Assembly: GCF_034928825.1 (NCBI RefSeq)
Contig: NZ_JAYFUL010000001.1
Coordinates: 186,001-250,000, forward strand
DNA: 64,000 nucleotides
Reading direction: 5' to 3'
From: Arcicella aquatica
GTDB taxonomy: Bacteria; Bacteroidota; Bacteroidia; Cytophagales; Spirosomataceae
The notes beneath the pieces were generated by a model. It was not told the DNA's origin and did no database searches. It was given only the letters and a program-made list of their open reading frames with translations. Positions 1 through 8,392 of this stretch are shown piece by piece; the stretch's first letter is position 1, and each line of letters opens with the position of its first letter. The position numbers were made by a program, and so were the translations under genes.

Positions 1-193
1 CATCCATTACAGGCATATTCAAATCAAGCAACACTATAATTTTATCATGCTCACTATTTTTAATCCATTCTATGGCCTCTTGTCCATCTGTAACTTCATC
101 AAAAGGGATATTACACGACTGTAAATATTTTCGCATCAAAAAGCGGTTAAGGTGTTCATCGTCAACGATTAAAGCGATAGAGTTATTTGGCAT
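1..193 (-). CDS. Response regulator, receiver domain (partial)
   Basis: This is the N-terminal 64 residues of a two-component response regulator; the gene runs off the left edge of the window. The translation shows the acidic pair D11-D12 after a hydrophobic first strand, and the phospho-acceptor aspartate D57 in the context LLDLNMPVMD. That is the receiver (CheY-like) fold up to beta-strand 3. The output domain, if there is one, lies outside the window, so it cannot be told whether this is a stand-alone receiver or a DNA-binding regulator. No sensor kinase is visible on this side. The ATG at 191-193 is the only start that keeps the complete first strand. Confidence 0.88.
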   Translation of the reverse strand, partial: MPNNSIALIVDDEHLNRFLMRKYLQSCNIPFDEVTDGQEAIEWIKNSEHDKIIVLLDLNMPVMD

Positions 194-521
194 TTTACTA
201 ATGTGTTAGTTCTAATATTAAGAATACCGATTTATTGCTAATTATGTTTTGTTAATCAAGTGGTTTGTATTTAATTAAAGGAGAAATCATTCTTTAAAGA
301 TAATAATACTAAATGTAATAATATTAGAACATTTGCTTGAAAGAAAACTAACATTCGTCAGGTATTCTACTGAAAGGTTACAATTATCATTCCACATTTC
401 AGGAAACATATAAAATGCTAATCTTTCTACAAATACATCATGTACTGGAAAGTATAAATTTCTCTTACACAAAATTAACATTTGCGAATTCAAAAGCAAC
501 TTATTCTTGATTTAAGAAGCA
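194..521. other. Gene-poor stretch with a doubtful 70-aa frame
   Basis: This gap separates two minus-strand genes. A minus-strand open frame of 70 codons (287-499) fills part of it. Its product is rich in Cys, Phe and Asn, has no signal peptide or recognisable motif, and no promoter-like sequence precedes it. I treat it as probably non-coding. No clear hairpin terminator is seen after the BatA-like gene. Confidence 0.4.
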
Positions 522-2597
522 TTATTTCATCATTTTTATAATGGCAATCTCAATCAATAAAAAGGCTAATGCGGCTATTAAAAAGTATTTCCACAACGAT
601 ATACCAAAGTTTTGTTCCTTAAAGGTATCTACTAAGTCGGCATCATCTATTTTATCAAAAACTTCAATATTTTTGTTTTTACTAAAAATATTTTTCAAGT
701 CATTTACACTATAAAAATCCATGATTGATTCATTATGGTCATGATTGAATGCTAATACTTTCTGTAGTTGTCCGTCTAACAACAATTCATAATAGCCCGA
801 CTCCAACACTTGATTATCATTCAATTGATTGGCTTTGGGCAGTTCAATCATTAGCGTATTACCAACTAAATTCTGTACAGGAATAAATTCCATCTTATTT
901 CTTTTTAACGTAAACAAAGACTTGCGTCCATTCACATCAGCTTTGACATTGTCCAGAACGATAGCAATAGTATTAGACTCAAAAGAAAAGGCTGCTTGTT
1001 CCTGTATAACACTCTGAGCCGCTATCTTATACATGATTGGGACAAATAGTGCATTTCTGGCAAACTCGCCAAATTGAATAGCTAGGGGTGCCGCTAATAA
1101 ATATAGTTTTCCTTTTTCAACGGGCGAAACCGTTAGGAAAGCTTGATTATTTCTAAAACTCAATAGTTTATCTCCAACAGCTTGCCAATTGATTACGGCT
1201 TGTTGGTTAGGCATTTGCATCATTTCTTTTTGAGTAGTATTATCAAAAATATCTGCAAAGAATGAAGACGACTTGGCAGGTTCTGCCAAGGGTGTAGATG
1301 CTGTATTAATATTTTTATCCTGAATATTCCGAATATTGAACACACTTAAAAAAGCATTGTAACTATTCAAATCAGGAGATTGATTAGGAATCACCATTAA
1401 GCTCCCTCCTGCTCTTACAAAGTCCGTCAAGGCAGTCTTCATGCTTCCTTCGATACTTTGTAAGCCTTCTAAAATAATAAAGTCTACTGTTTTGAAAATC
1501 CCCACATCAATATTGGATGCCCCATAGCTTTTAAAAGCAAAAATGCTATCATTGGCAAAAACTGCTGGTAAATATTTATCTCCACTATTTTGCCCAAACA
1601 AATGTAATACCTTGATTTTGGGCGCAACATTCAACACAAAGAAATAATCATTATCAAAAGTAATGGGCGTATCATCAAAAGAGATATTGGCTTTTTTAAA
1701 GCCTTTGCCTTGAATATTGAAAGAGAAGTTACTGACAGTAGAAGATTTTGCAGGGATAGTAGCAATGGTAGATGAAACCTGTAAGCCATCAATTAATAGT
1801 TTTACAGGCAGGTTCTCTACTGCTTTCTCGCCTGTATTAAATAGTTTTACCGATAATTGATTTACCTGCATTTCACGCACAAAAGGTGTATTCAACCAAA
1901 CAGAATCTACAAAGATATTCTGTAATGCTTTAGCCTGTACAGGTACAACAAAAAGGTGTGAGTTGGAATCTAACGCAAGCTTTGATAGGTTTCCAGCAGT
2001 TGATTTTTGAAAATCTGAAAACCAAACGTATTGATTACCGCCCTGTGAGTTATGTTTGGATGCAAGGTTTTTTTGTCGGTTCAAAACCTGTTCTAACGTA
2101 CGGGGACTATGCGTAAACTTGATTGATGTGGTTCGCTCTTTGATTTGCTGAGTATTGCCAATGGCGTGTTCGTCGGCAGAGAAATCATTGGTAACTAACT
2201 GTAGTTTTGAACCTTGCGGAAAGGCAAGTAACAATTCTTCGGTTTTATTGATGGCTTTATCCAGATACGTTTTTTTATCCAGCTCGTTTTGCATTGATAG
2301 CGAATTATCAATGTACAAGCTCGTTATTCCTCCTATTTTCACCTTACTCCCACTTTTTGAGGGAATAAATGGCTGGGCAAATGCTAAAACCAATGCGATA
2401 ATAAAAGCCATTCTAGCAGCCATAATCAATAGGTGTTTTAACCTACGAAATGACGATGTGGTAGTATTGACTGCCCGCAAAAAAGCAACATTGGTAAAAT
2501 ATACTTTTTTGGTTCTTCTAAAATTAAAGAGGTGAATAATTAAGGGAATCGCTGCGGCTAAAAGTCCCCAAAGAAAAAACGGATATAGAAATTGCAT
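522..2597 (-). CDS. BatA-type membrane protein with vWA-like domain
   Basis: A 691-residue inner-membrane protein of the Bacteroidetes BatA / 'aerotolerance regulator N-terminal' type. The N-terminus has the typical arrangement: a hydrophobic segment at about 5-22, a short basic loop with the HLFNFRR motif, and a second membrane segment at about 57-75. Next comes a von Willebrand A-like region with an intact DxSxS metal-site motif (D97, S99, S101). A long beta-rich periplasmic part follows, and a C-terminal membrane anchor at about 668-688. Family members occur in Bat/MoxR-type operons, but no MoxR ATPase or other Bat gene is adjacent here. The true molecular role of the family is not settled. 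The start MQFLYPFF fits the conserved N-terminus. Confidence 0.82.
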   Translation of the reverse strand: MQFLYPFFLWGLLAAAIPLIIHLFNFRRTKKVYFTNVAFLRAVNTTTSSFRRLKHLLIMAARMAFIIALVLAFAQPFIPSKSGSKVKIGGITSLYIDNSLSMQNELDKKTYLDKAINKTEELLLAFPQGSKLQLVTNDFSADEHAIGNTQQIKERTTSIKFTHSPRTLEQVLNRQKNLASKHNSQGGNQYVWFSDFQKSTAGNLSKLALDSNSHLFVVPVQAKALQNIFVDSVWLNTPFVREMQVNQLSVKLFNTGEKAVENLPVKLLIDGLQVSSTIATIPAKSSTVSNFSFNIQGKGFKKANISFDDTPITFDNDYFFVLNVAPKIKVLHLFGQNSGDKYLPAVFANDSIFAFKSYGASNIDVGIFKTVDFIILEGLQSIEGSMKTALTDFVRAGGSLMVIPNQSPDLNSYNAFLSVFNIRNIQDKNINTASTPLAEPAKSSSFFADIFDNTTQKEMMQMPNQQAVINWQAVGDKLLSFRNNQAFLTVSPVEKGKLYLLAAPLAIQFGEFARNALFVPIMYKIAAQSVIQEQAAFSFESNTIAIVLDNVKADVNGRKSLFTLKRNKMEFIPVQNLVGNTLMIELPKANQLNDNQVLESGYYELLLDGQLQKVLAFNHDHNESIMDFYSVNDLKNIFSKNKNIEVFDKIDDADLVDTFKEQNFGISLWKYFLIAALAFLLIEIAIIKMMK

Positions 2598-2673
2598 GAA
2601 AATGTTCCTTCGTTTTTGTTCAAGTCACAGCCTATTACTACTGAGCCTGAAATTTCATTAATGTATAAAACTA

Positions 2674-2710
2674 CAAAAAAAAGCCATCATTGATTAAATC
2701 AACGATGGCT
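2674..2710 (-). terminator. Rho-independent terminator of greA
   Basis: Read on the minus strand, a 13-bp stem (AGCCATCGTTGAT with ATCAATGATGGCT, one mismatch-free arm pair around a 3-nt loop) is followed by a run of eight T. It lies 60 bp past the greA stop codon. Confidence 0.85.
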
Positions 2711-2769
2711 AATTCAAGATTTGTATAACATTCTTTTATAGAAAGATGAAATCAAAGAATAGACAATGC

Positions 2770-3243
2770 CTAGCGACTGATTTCAAGAATTTCAAATTCA
2801 AGTTTTCCGGCTGGGGCTTGGATTTCTGCCACGTCGCCTACTGATTTACCGAATAGTCCTTTTCCGAAGGGTGATGAATTAGAGATTTTACCCGCTTTCA
2901 AGTCTGCTTCTTCTTCCGACACGATGGTATAAACCACTTCCATGCCGTTTTTCTTATTCTTGATTTTTACTTTTGATAAAATAGATACTTTAGATGTATC
3001 AATGTTAGTCTCGTTCAATACACGGGCATTGGCAACGATTTCTTCCATTTTAGAAATCTTCAATTCCAACAAACCTTGTGCATCCTTTGCGGCATCATAC
3101 TCCGCATTTTCACTAAGATCACCTTTATCACGAGCCTCTGCAATTTGCTTGGCCATATCCGAACGACCCTGCAATTTTAAATATTGCAATTCAGCTTTTA
3201 ATTCCTCTAACTTCTCTGGAGTATAATACTGTACTTTTCCCAT
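2770..3243 (-). CDS. greA: Transcription elongation factor GreA
   Basis: A 157-residue GreA, the usual family length. GreA enters the secondary channel of RNA polymerase and stimulates cleavage of the transcript in backtracked complexes. The N-terminal coiled coil carries the conserved tip sequence DLSENAEYD at 42-50, whose acidic residues D42 and E45 are those used by the family to position the catalytic magnesium. The C-terminal FKBP-like domain contains the characteristic SPFGKGLFGK segment near 123-132. The gene is monocistronic: a strong terminator follows it, and a separately promoted, terminated leader/small RNA lies upstream on the same strand (see 3412-3560). Confidence 0.97.
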   Translation of the reverse strand: MGKVQYYTPEKLEELKAELQYLKLQGRSDMAKQIAEARDKGDLSENAEYDAAKDAQGLLELKISKMEEIVANARVLNETNIDTSKVSILSKVKIKNKKNGMEVVYTIVSEEEADLKAGKISNSSPFGKGLFGKSVGDVAEIQAPAGKLEFEILEISR

Positions 3244-3411
3244 TGTTTTATTTTTTACAAAGTATTAATGTAAACTGACACAAAACCTTAGCCTAGATTT
3301 TTGCCGTTTCTATTCATAACTTCTTTGAGTTGATACAAAAAAAATTACTGACATCGCTGCCAGCAAGTGTTATATCAATTCTGAAAATAATAATCTTCAA
3401 CTCTTTACAAA

Positions 3412-3437
3412 CAAAAAGAACGGCTTTCGACCGTTCT
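3412..3437 (-). terminator. Terminator of the candidate RNA upstream of greA
   Basis: On the minus strand the 7-bp stem AGAACGG / CCGTTCT with a 7-nt loop is followed directly by five T. It lies upstream of greA, so it would stop transcripts that begin at the promoter at 3530-3560. Confidence 0.7.
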
Positions 3438-3526
3438 ACAAGATTTTTTATGACCTTTGCAGAAATTTCGAAGCTAATTAGCTTTGCTTGATTGAGTCTT
3501 TCGTTGCATATTTTACTGAATTGAGT
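3412..3526 (-). ncRNA. Candidate small RNA / terminated greA leader
   Basis: A perfect Bacteroidetes promoter (3530-3560) and a strong minus-strand terminator (3412-3437) enclose about 110 nt with no convincing gene. The predicted RNA contains a 14-nt perfect palindrome (AAGCTAATTAGCTT, 3471-3484) and a GAAATTTC self-complementary stretch, so it should fold. It also contains an 11-codon open frame (3474-3509, beginning MQRKTQ) which could be a leader peptide, although it may be chance. greA starts about 170 nt downstream on the same strand. The RNA could therefore be a free small RNA or an attenuated greA 5' leader, comparable in layout to GraL of E. coli greA. The start is inferred as 4-7 nt after the -7 box. 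Confidence 0.55.
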
Positions 3527-3529
3527 TAG

Positions 3530-3560
3530 CAAAGATAATAAAACGTATTTCGATTTCAAA
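3530..3560 (-). promoter_or_regulatory. Bacteroidetes-type promoter for the candidate RNA
   Basis: On the minus strand the -33 element TTTG (3557-3560) is separated by exactly 19 nt from a perfect -7 element TATCTTTG (3530-3537). This matches the Bacteroidetes housekeeping consensus TTTG-N19/20-TAnnTTTG. No protein gene begins close downstream. Confidence 0.75.
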
Positions 3561-3749
3561 GAGAAATTTCAAATTGTGTTTTTTTTAGAAATTTTGTATT
3601 CAAATAAAGAAGCTATGCGCTTTGAGCCTTTAGCTGTGAGTTAAAAACTATTACAAGGAAAATCATTTCTTTCACTGAAATATCATTTTTAAAGGACAAA
3701 TTCAGCATTCTCAATGCCACATTAATCGTGGTATAAAAATATTAATCTT

Positions 3750-4664
3750 ATGAAAATAATCTTTATGGGTACTCCCGACTTTGCGGTTGAGAGTTTGAAA
3801 ACTTTAGTTGAAAATAATTGTAATGTGGTGGCGGTAATTACAGCACCCGATAAACCGATTGGACGTGGATTGAAAATCGGTATGTCGCCTGTAAAAGAAT
3901 ATGTATTAGCCAATGCTCCACATATACCTATATTACAGCCTGAAAAATTAAAAAATCCAGATTTCTTAACTGAATTAAAAAGCTATGAAGCCGACCTACA
4001 AATAGTAGTTGCTTTTAGAATGTTACCCGAAGCTGTTTGGACAATGCCACGCTTAGGAACGTTCAATTTACATGGTTCGCTTTTACCACAATATCGTGGT
4101 GCTGCCCCTATCAACTGGGCAATTATGAATGGCGAGACCGAAACGGGTGTTACGACTTTCTTTTTAAAGCATGAAATAGACACAGGGTCAATCATCTTTC
4201 AAGAAAAAGAACCGATTGCTGAGACCGATACTGTAGGCGATGTCTATGTGCGTTTGATGCAGATTGGAGCTAAATTGGTTTTAAAGACTGTTAGAGCCAT
4301 TGAAGCGGGCAACTATCCACAAGAGCCACAGATAGAATCGGATGAAATAAAACACGCTCCTAAGATTTTTAAAGAAACCTGTGAGATTGATTGGCAGAAA
4401 TCTACTAAATCAATATATGATTTTATCAGAGGGCTATCGCCTTATCCAGCAGCTTGGACAACCTTGAACGGTAAAGTGTGTAAAATATATCGTACTTCAA
4501 AAGTAACGGACGAGACTATTCAATTTGAAGATGCGTATAAAAGTGATGGTAAAAAGTACCTGTATTTTAAATGTGCTGATGGCTATTTAGCCATTGAAGA
4601 GCTACAATTAGAAGGCAAAAAACGCATGGGAATTGAGGAGTTTTTGAGGGGGTATAGGTTATAG
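3750..4664 (+). CDS. fmt: Methionyl-tRNA formyltransferase
   Basis: A 304-residue Fmt, which transfers a formyl group from 10-formyl-tetrahydrofolate to initiator Met-tRNA. The N-terminal Rossmann-like domain opens with MKIIFMGTPDFAV. The formyl-transferase signature NLHGSLLPQYRGAAPINWAI is complete and includes the catalytic His, and the downstream DTGSII segment supplies the conserved Asp. The C-terminal oligonucleotide-binding domain begins near residue 205 and contains the FIRGLSPYPAAWT motif. The length is close to the family norm. The gene stands alone, with a 16-bp tandem repeat array starting only 3 nt after its stop codon. Confidence 0.97.
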   Translation: MKIIFMGTPDFAVESLKTLVENNCNVVAVITAPDKPIGRGLKIGMSPVKEYVLANAPHIPILQPEKLKNPDFLTELKSYEADLQIVVAFRMLPEAVWTMPRLGTFNLHGSLLPQYRGAAPINWAIMNGETETGVTTFFLKHEIDTGSIIFQEKEPIAETDTVGDVYVRLMQIGAKLVLKTVRAIEAGNYPQEPQIESDEIKHAPKIFKETCEIDWQKSTKSIYDFIRGLSPYPAAWTTLNGKVCKIYRTSKVTDETIQFEDAYKSDGKKYLYFKCADGYLAIEELQLEGKKRMGIEEFLRGYRL

Positions 4665-4667
4665 TTT

Positions 4668-4843
4668 GGACTTTAGGACTAGAGGACTTTAGGACTAGAG
4701 GACTTTAGGATTAGAGGACTTTAGGACTAGAGGACTTTAGGACTAGAGGACTTTAGGACTAGAGGACTTTAGGACTAGAGGACTTTAGGACTAGAGGACT
4801 TTAGGACTAGAGGACTTTAGGACTAGAGGATTTTAAGACTAAA
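4668..4843. repeat. 16-bp tandem repeat, about 11 copies
   Basis: The unit GAGGACTTTAGGACTA is repeated head to tail about 11 times. Copies are almost identical: one internal copy has GGATTAGA for GGACTAGA, and the last copy is degenerate (GGATTTTAAGACTA). It starts directly behind fmt. The unit length is not a multiple of three and no frame runs through it, so it is non-coding. Degenerate copies of the same motif form the inverted array at 27191-27450. Confidence 0.95.
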
Positions 4844-4920
4844 AACAGCTTATTTATACTTAAATAGTGATGTAAATATTGATTTAAATGGGGTGAAATA
4901 ATCCTTCAAATTGGGCTTTT

Positions 4921-4970
4921 CCTCCTTATCACTAGCCCGGGACTTAAGTCTCGGGCTAGTGATAAGGAGG
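4921..4970. repeat. 50-bp near-perfect palindrome (family copy 1)
   Basis: The two 25-nt arms are complementary except for one G/T pair (a wobble if transcribed). The centre is GGACTTAAGTC and the arms contain ATCACTAGC. It lies between the convergent genes fmt and the haem c subunit, 8 bp from the latter's stop codon, so it may act as a terminator in both directions. A related copy lies at 21565-21608. Confidence 0.93.
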
Positions 4971-4978
4971 GATATTCA

Positions 4979-5413
4979 TCAACGATTCTCCAATTTATAC
5001 CACTGTATAGTTTTCAATAATTCACGTCTGTTCTGAATTTTCTGAGAAGCCATCTTTGGTGAATAGTATTTCTCTAAATAATCAAGTACTACTTTTTCTG
5101 ACTCGCCTAAATCCCATAGTTTATGGTTCTTTTGCATCCATCTGATTTTATCTTTCCAGCCTTCTCGTGTAAATCGATGTTGCTGAATCAATTGGGTATT
5201 ATGGCAAGCTGTACATTGTGCTTTTATCATTATCAAATTAGCATCGTTGACTAATCCAGTTTCTGAATCAATCGTCAATGAATCAGATAGGTTTTTATAA
5301 GGACTTTGAAGTGCTGAGCTTGCTGTATTGATATTACTTTCTTCTGATTGCTTGAAGGCAAGAAAAAACATCATTATCGTTCCGACAAATAAATATGTGT
5401 TGATAACTTTCAT
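4979..5413 (-). CDS. Haem c subunit of sulfite dehydrogenase (SorB-like)
   Basis: A 144-residue exported cytochrome c-type protein. It has a hydrophobic export signal (residues 3-20) and a single haem-attachment motif CTACH at 67-71. A conserved-looking segment, FTREGWKDKIRWMQKNHKLW, follows, as found in small cytochromes that partner molybdenum sulfite dehydrogenases. It lies 12 bp downstream of the molybdenum enzyme gene and is surely co-transcribed with it. By family knowledge it would accept electrons from the molybdenum subunit and pass them to the respiratory chain in the periplasm. The axial methionine ligand cannot be assigned from sequence alone; M101 in the WMQ segment is a possibility. 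Confidence 0.75.
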   Translation of the reverse strand: MKVINTYLFVGTIMMFFLAFKQSEESNINTASSALQSPYKNLSDSLTIDSETGLVNDANLIMIKAQCTACHNTQLIQQHRFTREGWKDKIRWMQKNHKLWDLGESEKVVLDYLEKYYSPKMASQKIQNRRELLKTIQWYKLENR

Positions 5414-5425
5414 CTCGATGTTGGT

Positions 5426-6646
5426 TTATACGACTTTCACCGCAATTCTATGACAAGCATTATTCAAATATCCCCCCGGATTCCACTGAGGAATTACCAT
5501 TGGTTGTGTAATTCCTTTGCTATCGGTTGCCTTTACCCATACCTCAAAATAGCCCTTTTGTGAAAAATCTAAGGCTAAAGACCAATGTTGCCAAGCTAAA
5601 CGATTTTTAGGGGCTTCCAGATTACACTTTTTCCAACTAACACCATAATCAAGTGAAACGGCTACTTCTTTAACGGCTAAATCTCCCGCCCAAGCGTGTC
5701 CACGCAAGGTAATCGTTTTTCCTGTATCAATTACTGCTCCCGTTTTAGGATAAGTAATTAAAGACTTTACAGGCATGGCTTCGATAATTTTAAAATTTTC
5801 GGGCGTTTCGGCTAATTTCTCTCCTGGTTCAATTGGATTAATCGGCACTCTGTAGCTATGCCCACTCATTTTTTCGCCATCATGCTCTTTGTTTCTGACC
5901 ACAATTTTATCCAACCACTTTCCAGAAACAGAAGCAGGCCAACCACCAATGACTAAGCGTAGCGGGAAACCATGTTCCAAAGGAATATCTTTTCCATTTA
6001 CAGCCCAAGCAATCAGGGTTTCATCTTCCAATGCTTTTTTAATCGGTACGCCCCTTGAAATAACTGACTTATTGGGTGTTCTGCTCAGGTGAATATCTTT
6101 TCCGTAATAACCAATATACACGGCATCTTCTTTTAACCCTACATCTGCTAAAATATCTTTCAATCTAACGCCTGTCCATTCTGCACAACTTACTGCTCCT
6201 TGGTCCCATTGATTACCCGAAGTTTGTGGAAAATAGCCAGAACGTCCATTTCCTCCACATTCCAACGTAAGCTGATAAGTATAATGTTTAAATTTTTCCT
6301 TTAAGTCTTTGAGTTTATACGTCTTTGAAGTCTTTACAGATTCACCGCCAATGGTCAATGTCCAAGTATTAACGTCAATATTGCCTTCTGGCACCAAGCC
6401 ATTGTTGCGAATAAACATTTTTTCAACAGGCGTTACTTTATCGTCAAGTAAATGTGGAGGCGTTTCTACGTTCCAAGGTTTATCAGAAAGAATGATTAAT
6501 TCTTTGTTTTTCCAGTCGGGTAAACCGCCTTCTGCTGGACTTAAAATTGTTGGAGAAGACTTTGCAAAAGGGATGTTGGGAATGACTAATCCCAACAAAG
6601 TAGAATAAGTACTTTTCTTTAAAAAATCTCGTCTGTCTTGAATCAT
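5426..6646 (-). CDS. Molybdopterin sulfite oxidase/dehydrogenase subunit
   Basis: A 406-residue periplasmic molybdoenzyme of the sulfite oxidase family (SorA/SoxC-like), which oxidises sulfite to sulfate. The N-terminus RRDFLKKS followed by a hydrophobic stretch is a Tat export signal. The molybdenum-coordinating cysteine lies in LTLECGGNGRSG (C130 from the chosen start). The catalytic domain is followed by the dimerisation domain (from about residue 275), which contains the GHAWAGD and VSLDYG segments typical of the family. I start at the ATG at 6644-6646 rather than 36 bp upstream, because this places the twin-arginine motif right at the N-terminus. It forms a two-gene operon with the haem c subunit. 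A group such as dimethyl sulfoxide reductase is excluded by the fold and size. Confidence 0.85.
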   Translation of the reverse strand: MIQDRRDFLKKSTYSTLLGLVIPNIPFAKSSPTILSPAEGGLPDWKNKELIILSDKPWNVETPPHLLDDKVTPVEKMFIRNNGLVPEGNIDVNTWTLTIGGESVKTSKTYKLKDLKEKFKHYTYQLTLECGGNGRSGYFPQTSGNQWDQGAVSCAEWTGVRLKDILADVGLKEDAVYIGYYGKDIHLSRTPNKSVISRGVPIKKALEDETLIAWAVNGKDIPLEHGFPLRLVIGGWPASVSGKWLDKIVVRNKEHDGEKMSGHSYRVPINPIEPGEKLAETPENFKIIEAMPVKSLITYPKTGAVIDTGKTITLRGHAWAGDLAVKEVAVSLDYGVSWKKCNLEAPKNRLAWQHWSLALDFSQKGYFEVWVKATDSKGITQPMVIPQWNPGGYLNNACHRIAVKVV

Positions 6647-6836
6647 TTTTTTATTGTTAATTTGTCTTTCAATAATGTACAAAAAATTAAATCGACATTT
6701 TTAGCCAATCAGGTGGTTTGATTCCTCACTACAAAGTTGACTTATTTTAACATACTACAAGCAAGATATTCAGTAAAAATACTATTTCTATCTGCTTTTA
6801 GGATTTGAGTCTCCCAAAATAGAAAAAACATTTAAT

Positions 6837-7670
6837 ATGAAAATATACAAAACCAAACAAGGAATTATCGTAGAATCGGCAGGTAAGTTTTATTTATCCG
6901 CTGAAAACAATTGGGATGTTTATGTAAATCGTGATGATTTATATGAACAAGTCAGCAAGGAAATCACCACACTTTCAAGCATTGAATGGGCTGGGAATGA
7001 CATCCTTGCCCCTATCAGTCAACAAGAAATTTGGGCATCAGGCGTAACCTATATGCGTAGCCGTGAAGCCAGAATTGAAGAATCTAAAGATGCGGGTGGT
7101 GGAGATTTTTATGCACGCGTATATGATGCAGAACGCCCAGAGATTTTCTTTAAATCATCAGCAAGCCGTTGCGTAGGTACAAATGATTTTGTTCGCATCC
7201 GTAAAGATTCAGCATGGAATATTCCTGAGCCAGAATTGACTCTCTTTGCTACTTCTAGTGGAAAAATTGTAGGTTATACAGCAGGGAACGATATGAGTTC
7301 AAGAGATATTGAGGGCGAGAATCCTTTGTATTTACCGCAAGCTAAAAGTTATGATAAGGCAGCCGCCATTGGCCCATGTTTGTATATAACTGATGGAGAA
7401 ATTAGCCCTGACACGTTGATTTCGCTAGAGATTTTGAGAGATAACGTTTCTCAATTTCAGGGAAGTATTGCGATTAATCGTATGAAACGCCAGCACAATG
7501 AATTGATTTCATTCTTATTTAGAGAGATGTCTTTCCCACACGGAGCTTATTTGATGACAGGAACAGGCGTAGTGCCACCGAATGAATTTTCGTTAGCCAT
7601 TGGCGATATTGTGAATATTTCTATCGAAGGTATTGGTACACTTACTAATACTGTAGAGCAGAAGGCGTAA
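6837..7670 (+). CDS. Fumarylacetoacetate hydrolase family protein
   Basis: A 277-residue enzyme of the FAH family, in which a divalent metal is bound by Glu/Glu/Asp residues in a C-terminal beta-rich domain. The metal motif is visible as IPEPELTLF (E131, E133), followed by YTAGNDMSSRDIEGENPLYLPQAKSYD, the family's second signature. The length and N-terminal extension resemble members that act on 2-keto-3-deoxy sugar acids rather than on fumarylacetoacetate itself. The substrate is not readable from sequence. The gene stands alone, divergent from the sulfite dehydrogenase operon, and is followed by a hairpin terminator. Confidence 0.85.
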   Translation: MKIYKTKQGIIVESAGKFYLSAENNWDVYVNRDDLYEQVSKEITTLSSIEWAGNDILAPISQQEIWASGVTYMRSREARIEESKDAGGGDFYARVYDAERPEIFFKSSASRCVGTNDFVRIRKDSAWNIPEPELTLFATSSGKIVGYTAGNDMSSRDIEGENPLYLPQAKSYDKAAAIGPCLYITDGEISPDTLISLEILRDNVSQFQGSIAINRMKRQHNELISFLFREMSFPHGAYLMTGTGVVPPNEFSLAIGDIVNISIEGIGTLTNTVEQKA

Positions 7671-7692
7671 AATTAAATAATAACTTAAAAGT

Positions 7693-7733
7693 AAAATAGT
7701 CACTGGTAAAATAATACTAGCGACTATTTTATT
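7693..7733 (+). terminator. Hairpin terminator after the FAH-family gene
   Basis: The arms AAAATAGTC and GACTATTTT flank an AT-rich loop, with further T residues downstream. It lies about 25 bp after the stop codon. Confidence 0.65.
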
Positions 7734-7805
7734 TTATAAGTATATATCGATATATTTAACTACAAATACTACTCTTACTCTACTCTTCACTAAATAAGTT
7801 ACCTT

Positions 7806-8369
7806 ATGAAAAGCCTCCTATTACTATCCATCCTTTTTTTATTCCTTTCTATCAATAGTAAAGCTCAATGCGAGCTAATGAAAGTGGAAATTAAAGATAC
7901 TACTGTCAAGAAAGCCCTTAAAGAATACATAGGGCTAGGATACAAGTATTCTAAACTACCCGGAGATAAAGGTATTGTTTTATTACAAATTAGTAGAGGA
8001 TTACAAAGTACAGGAAATGATGGACATGAAACGGGAACACAACTCTGTGTATCTATCACTTGGGATAATCATTATAAGGAGTTTCAGACCCCCTATACAA
8101 ATTATACTATTATTGATGATGAAATTGTTTTGATTGAGTACGAAGGGCAAGAGGGTATTATTAAACCATCTAAAGAATGTTCAAAATGTATTGATAAAAT
8201 TGTTGGTAATAAAGTAAAACAATTCCCTGCCAAAGAAGAGTATTGGACAACATTGCCCCTTTCTAATAAAAGAGTAAAAATGATTAAGGAACGTAAAAGT
8301 GACACTTACATGGGTGGTTGTTATTATATTGATTTGAAAGGGAATTACATCTTCCGACAAGGTATTTAA
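7806..8369 (+). CDS. Secreted protein of unknown function, tandem copy 1
   Basis: A 187-residue protein with a clear Sec signal peptide (hydrophobic stretch at about 5-18, cleavage likely after SKA). I do not recognise the family. The mature part begins QCELMKVEIKDTTVKKALKEYI and carries a Cys pair in KECSKCID near 122-127. It ends in a short beta-type tail. It is about three-quarters identical to the next gene and separated from it by 23 bp, so it is the product of a recent tandem duplication. The pair is probably one transcript, closed by the hairpin at 8966-9000. The conserved cysteines suggest an extracytoplasmic, disulfide-containing protein. Confidence 0.75.
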   Translation: MKSLLLLSILFLFLSINSKAQCELMKVEIKDTTVKKALKEYIGLGYKYSKLPGDKGIVLLQISRGLQSTGNDGHETGTQLCVSITWDNHYKEFQTPYTNYTIIDDEIVLIEYEGQEGIIKPSKECSKCIDKIVGNKVKQFPAKEEYWTTLPLSNKRVKMIKERKSDTYMGGCYYIDLKGNYIFRQGI

Positions 8370-8392
8370 ACCCTCAATAACAACGTTGTTCT

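Noticed and set aside
287..499. 70-aa minus-strand open frame near the left end
   Set aside because: Unusual composition, no promoter and no motif; kept only as a note on the gap.
3314..3559. 81-aa minus-strand open frame upstream of greA
   Set aside because: It runs through a perfect promoter (3530-3560) and a terminator hairpin (3412-3437), so the DNA looks like an RNA gene or leader and not a protein gene.
4668..4843. Tandem 16-bp repeat as a CRISPR-like or coding repeat
   Set aside because: There are no unique spacers, the unit is too short, and 16 bp is not a multiple of three.
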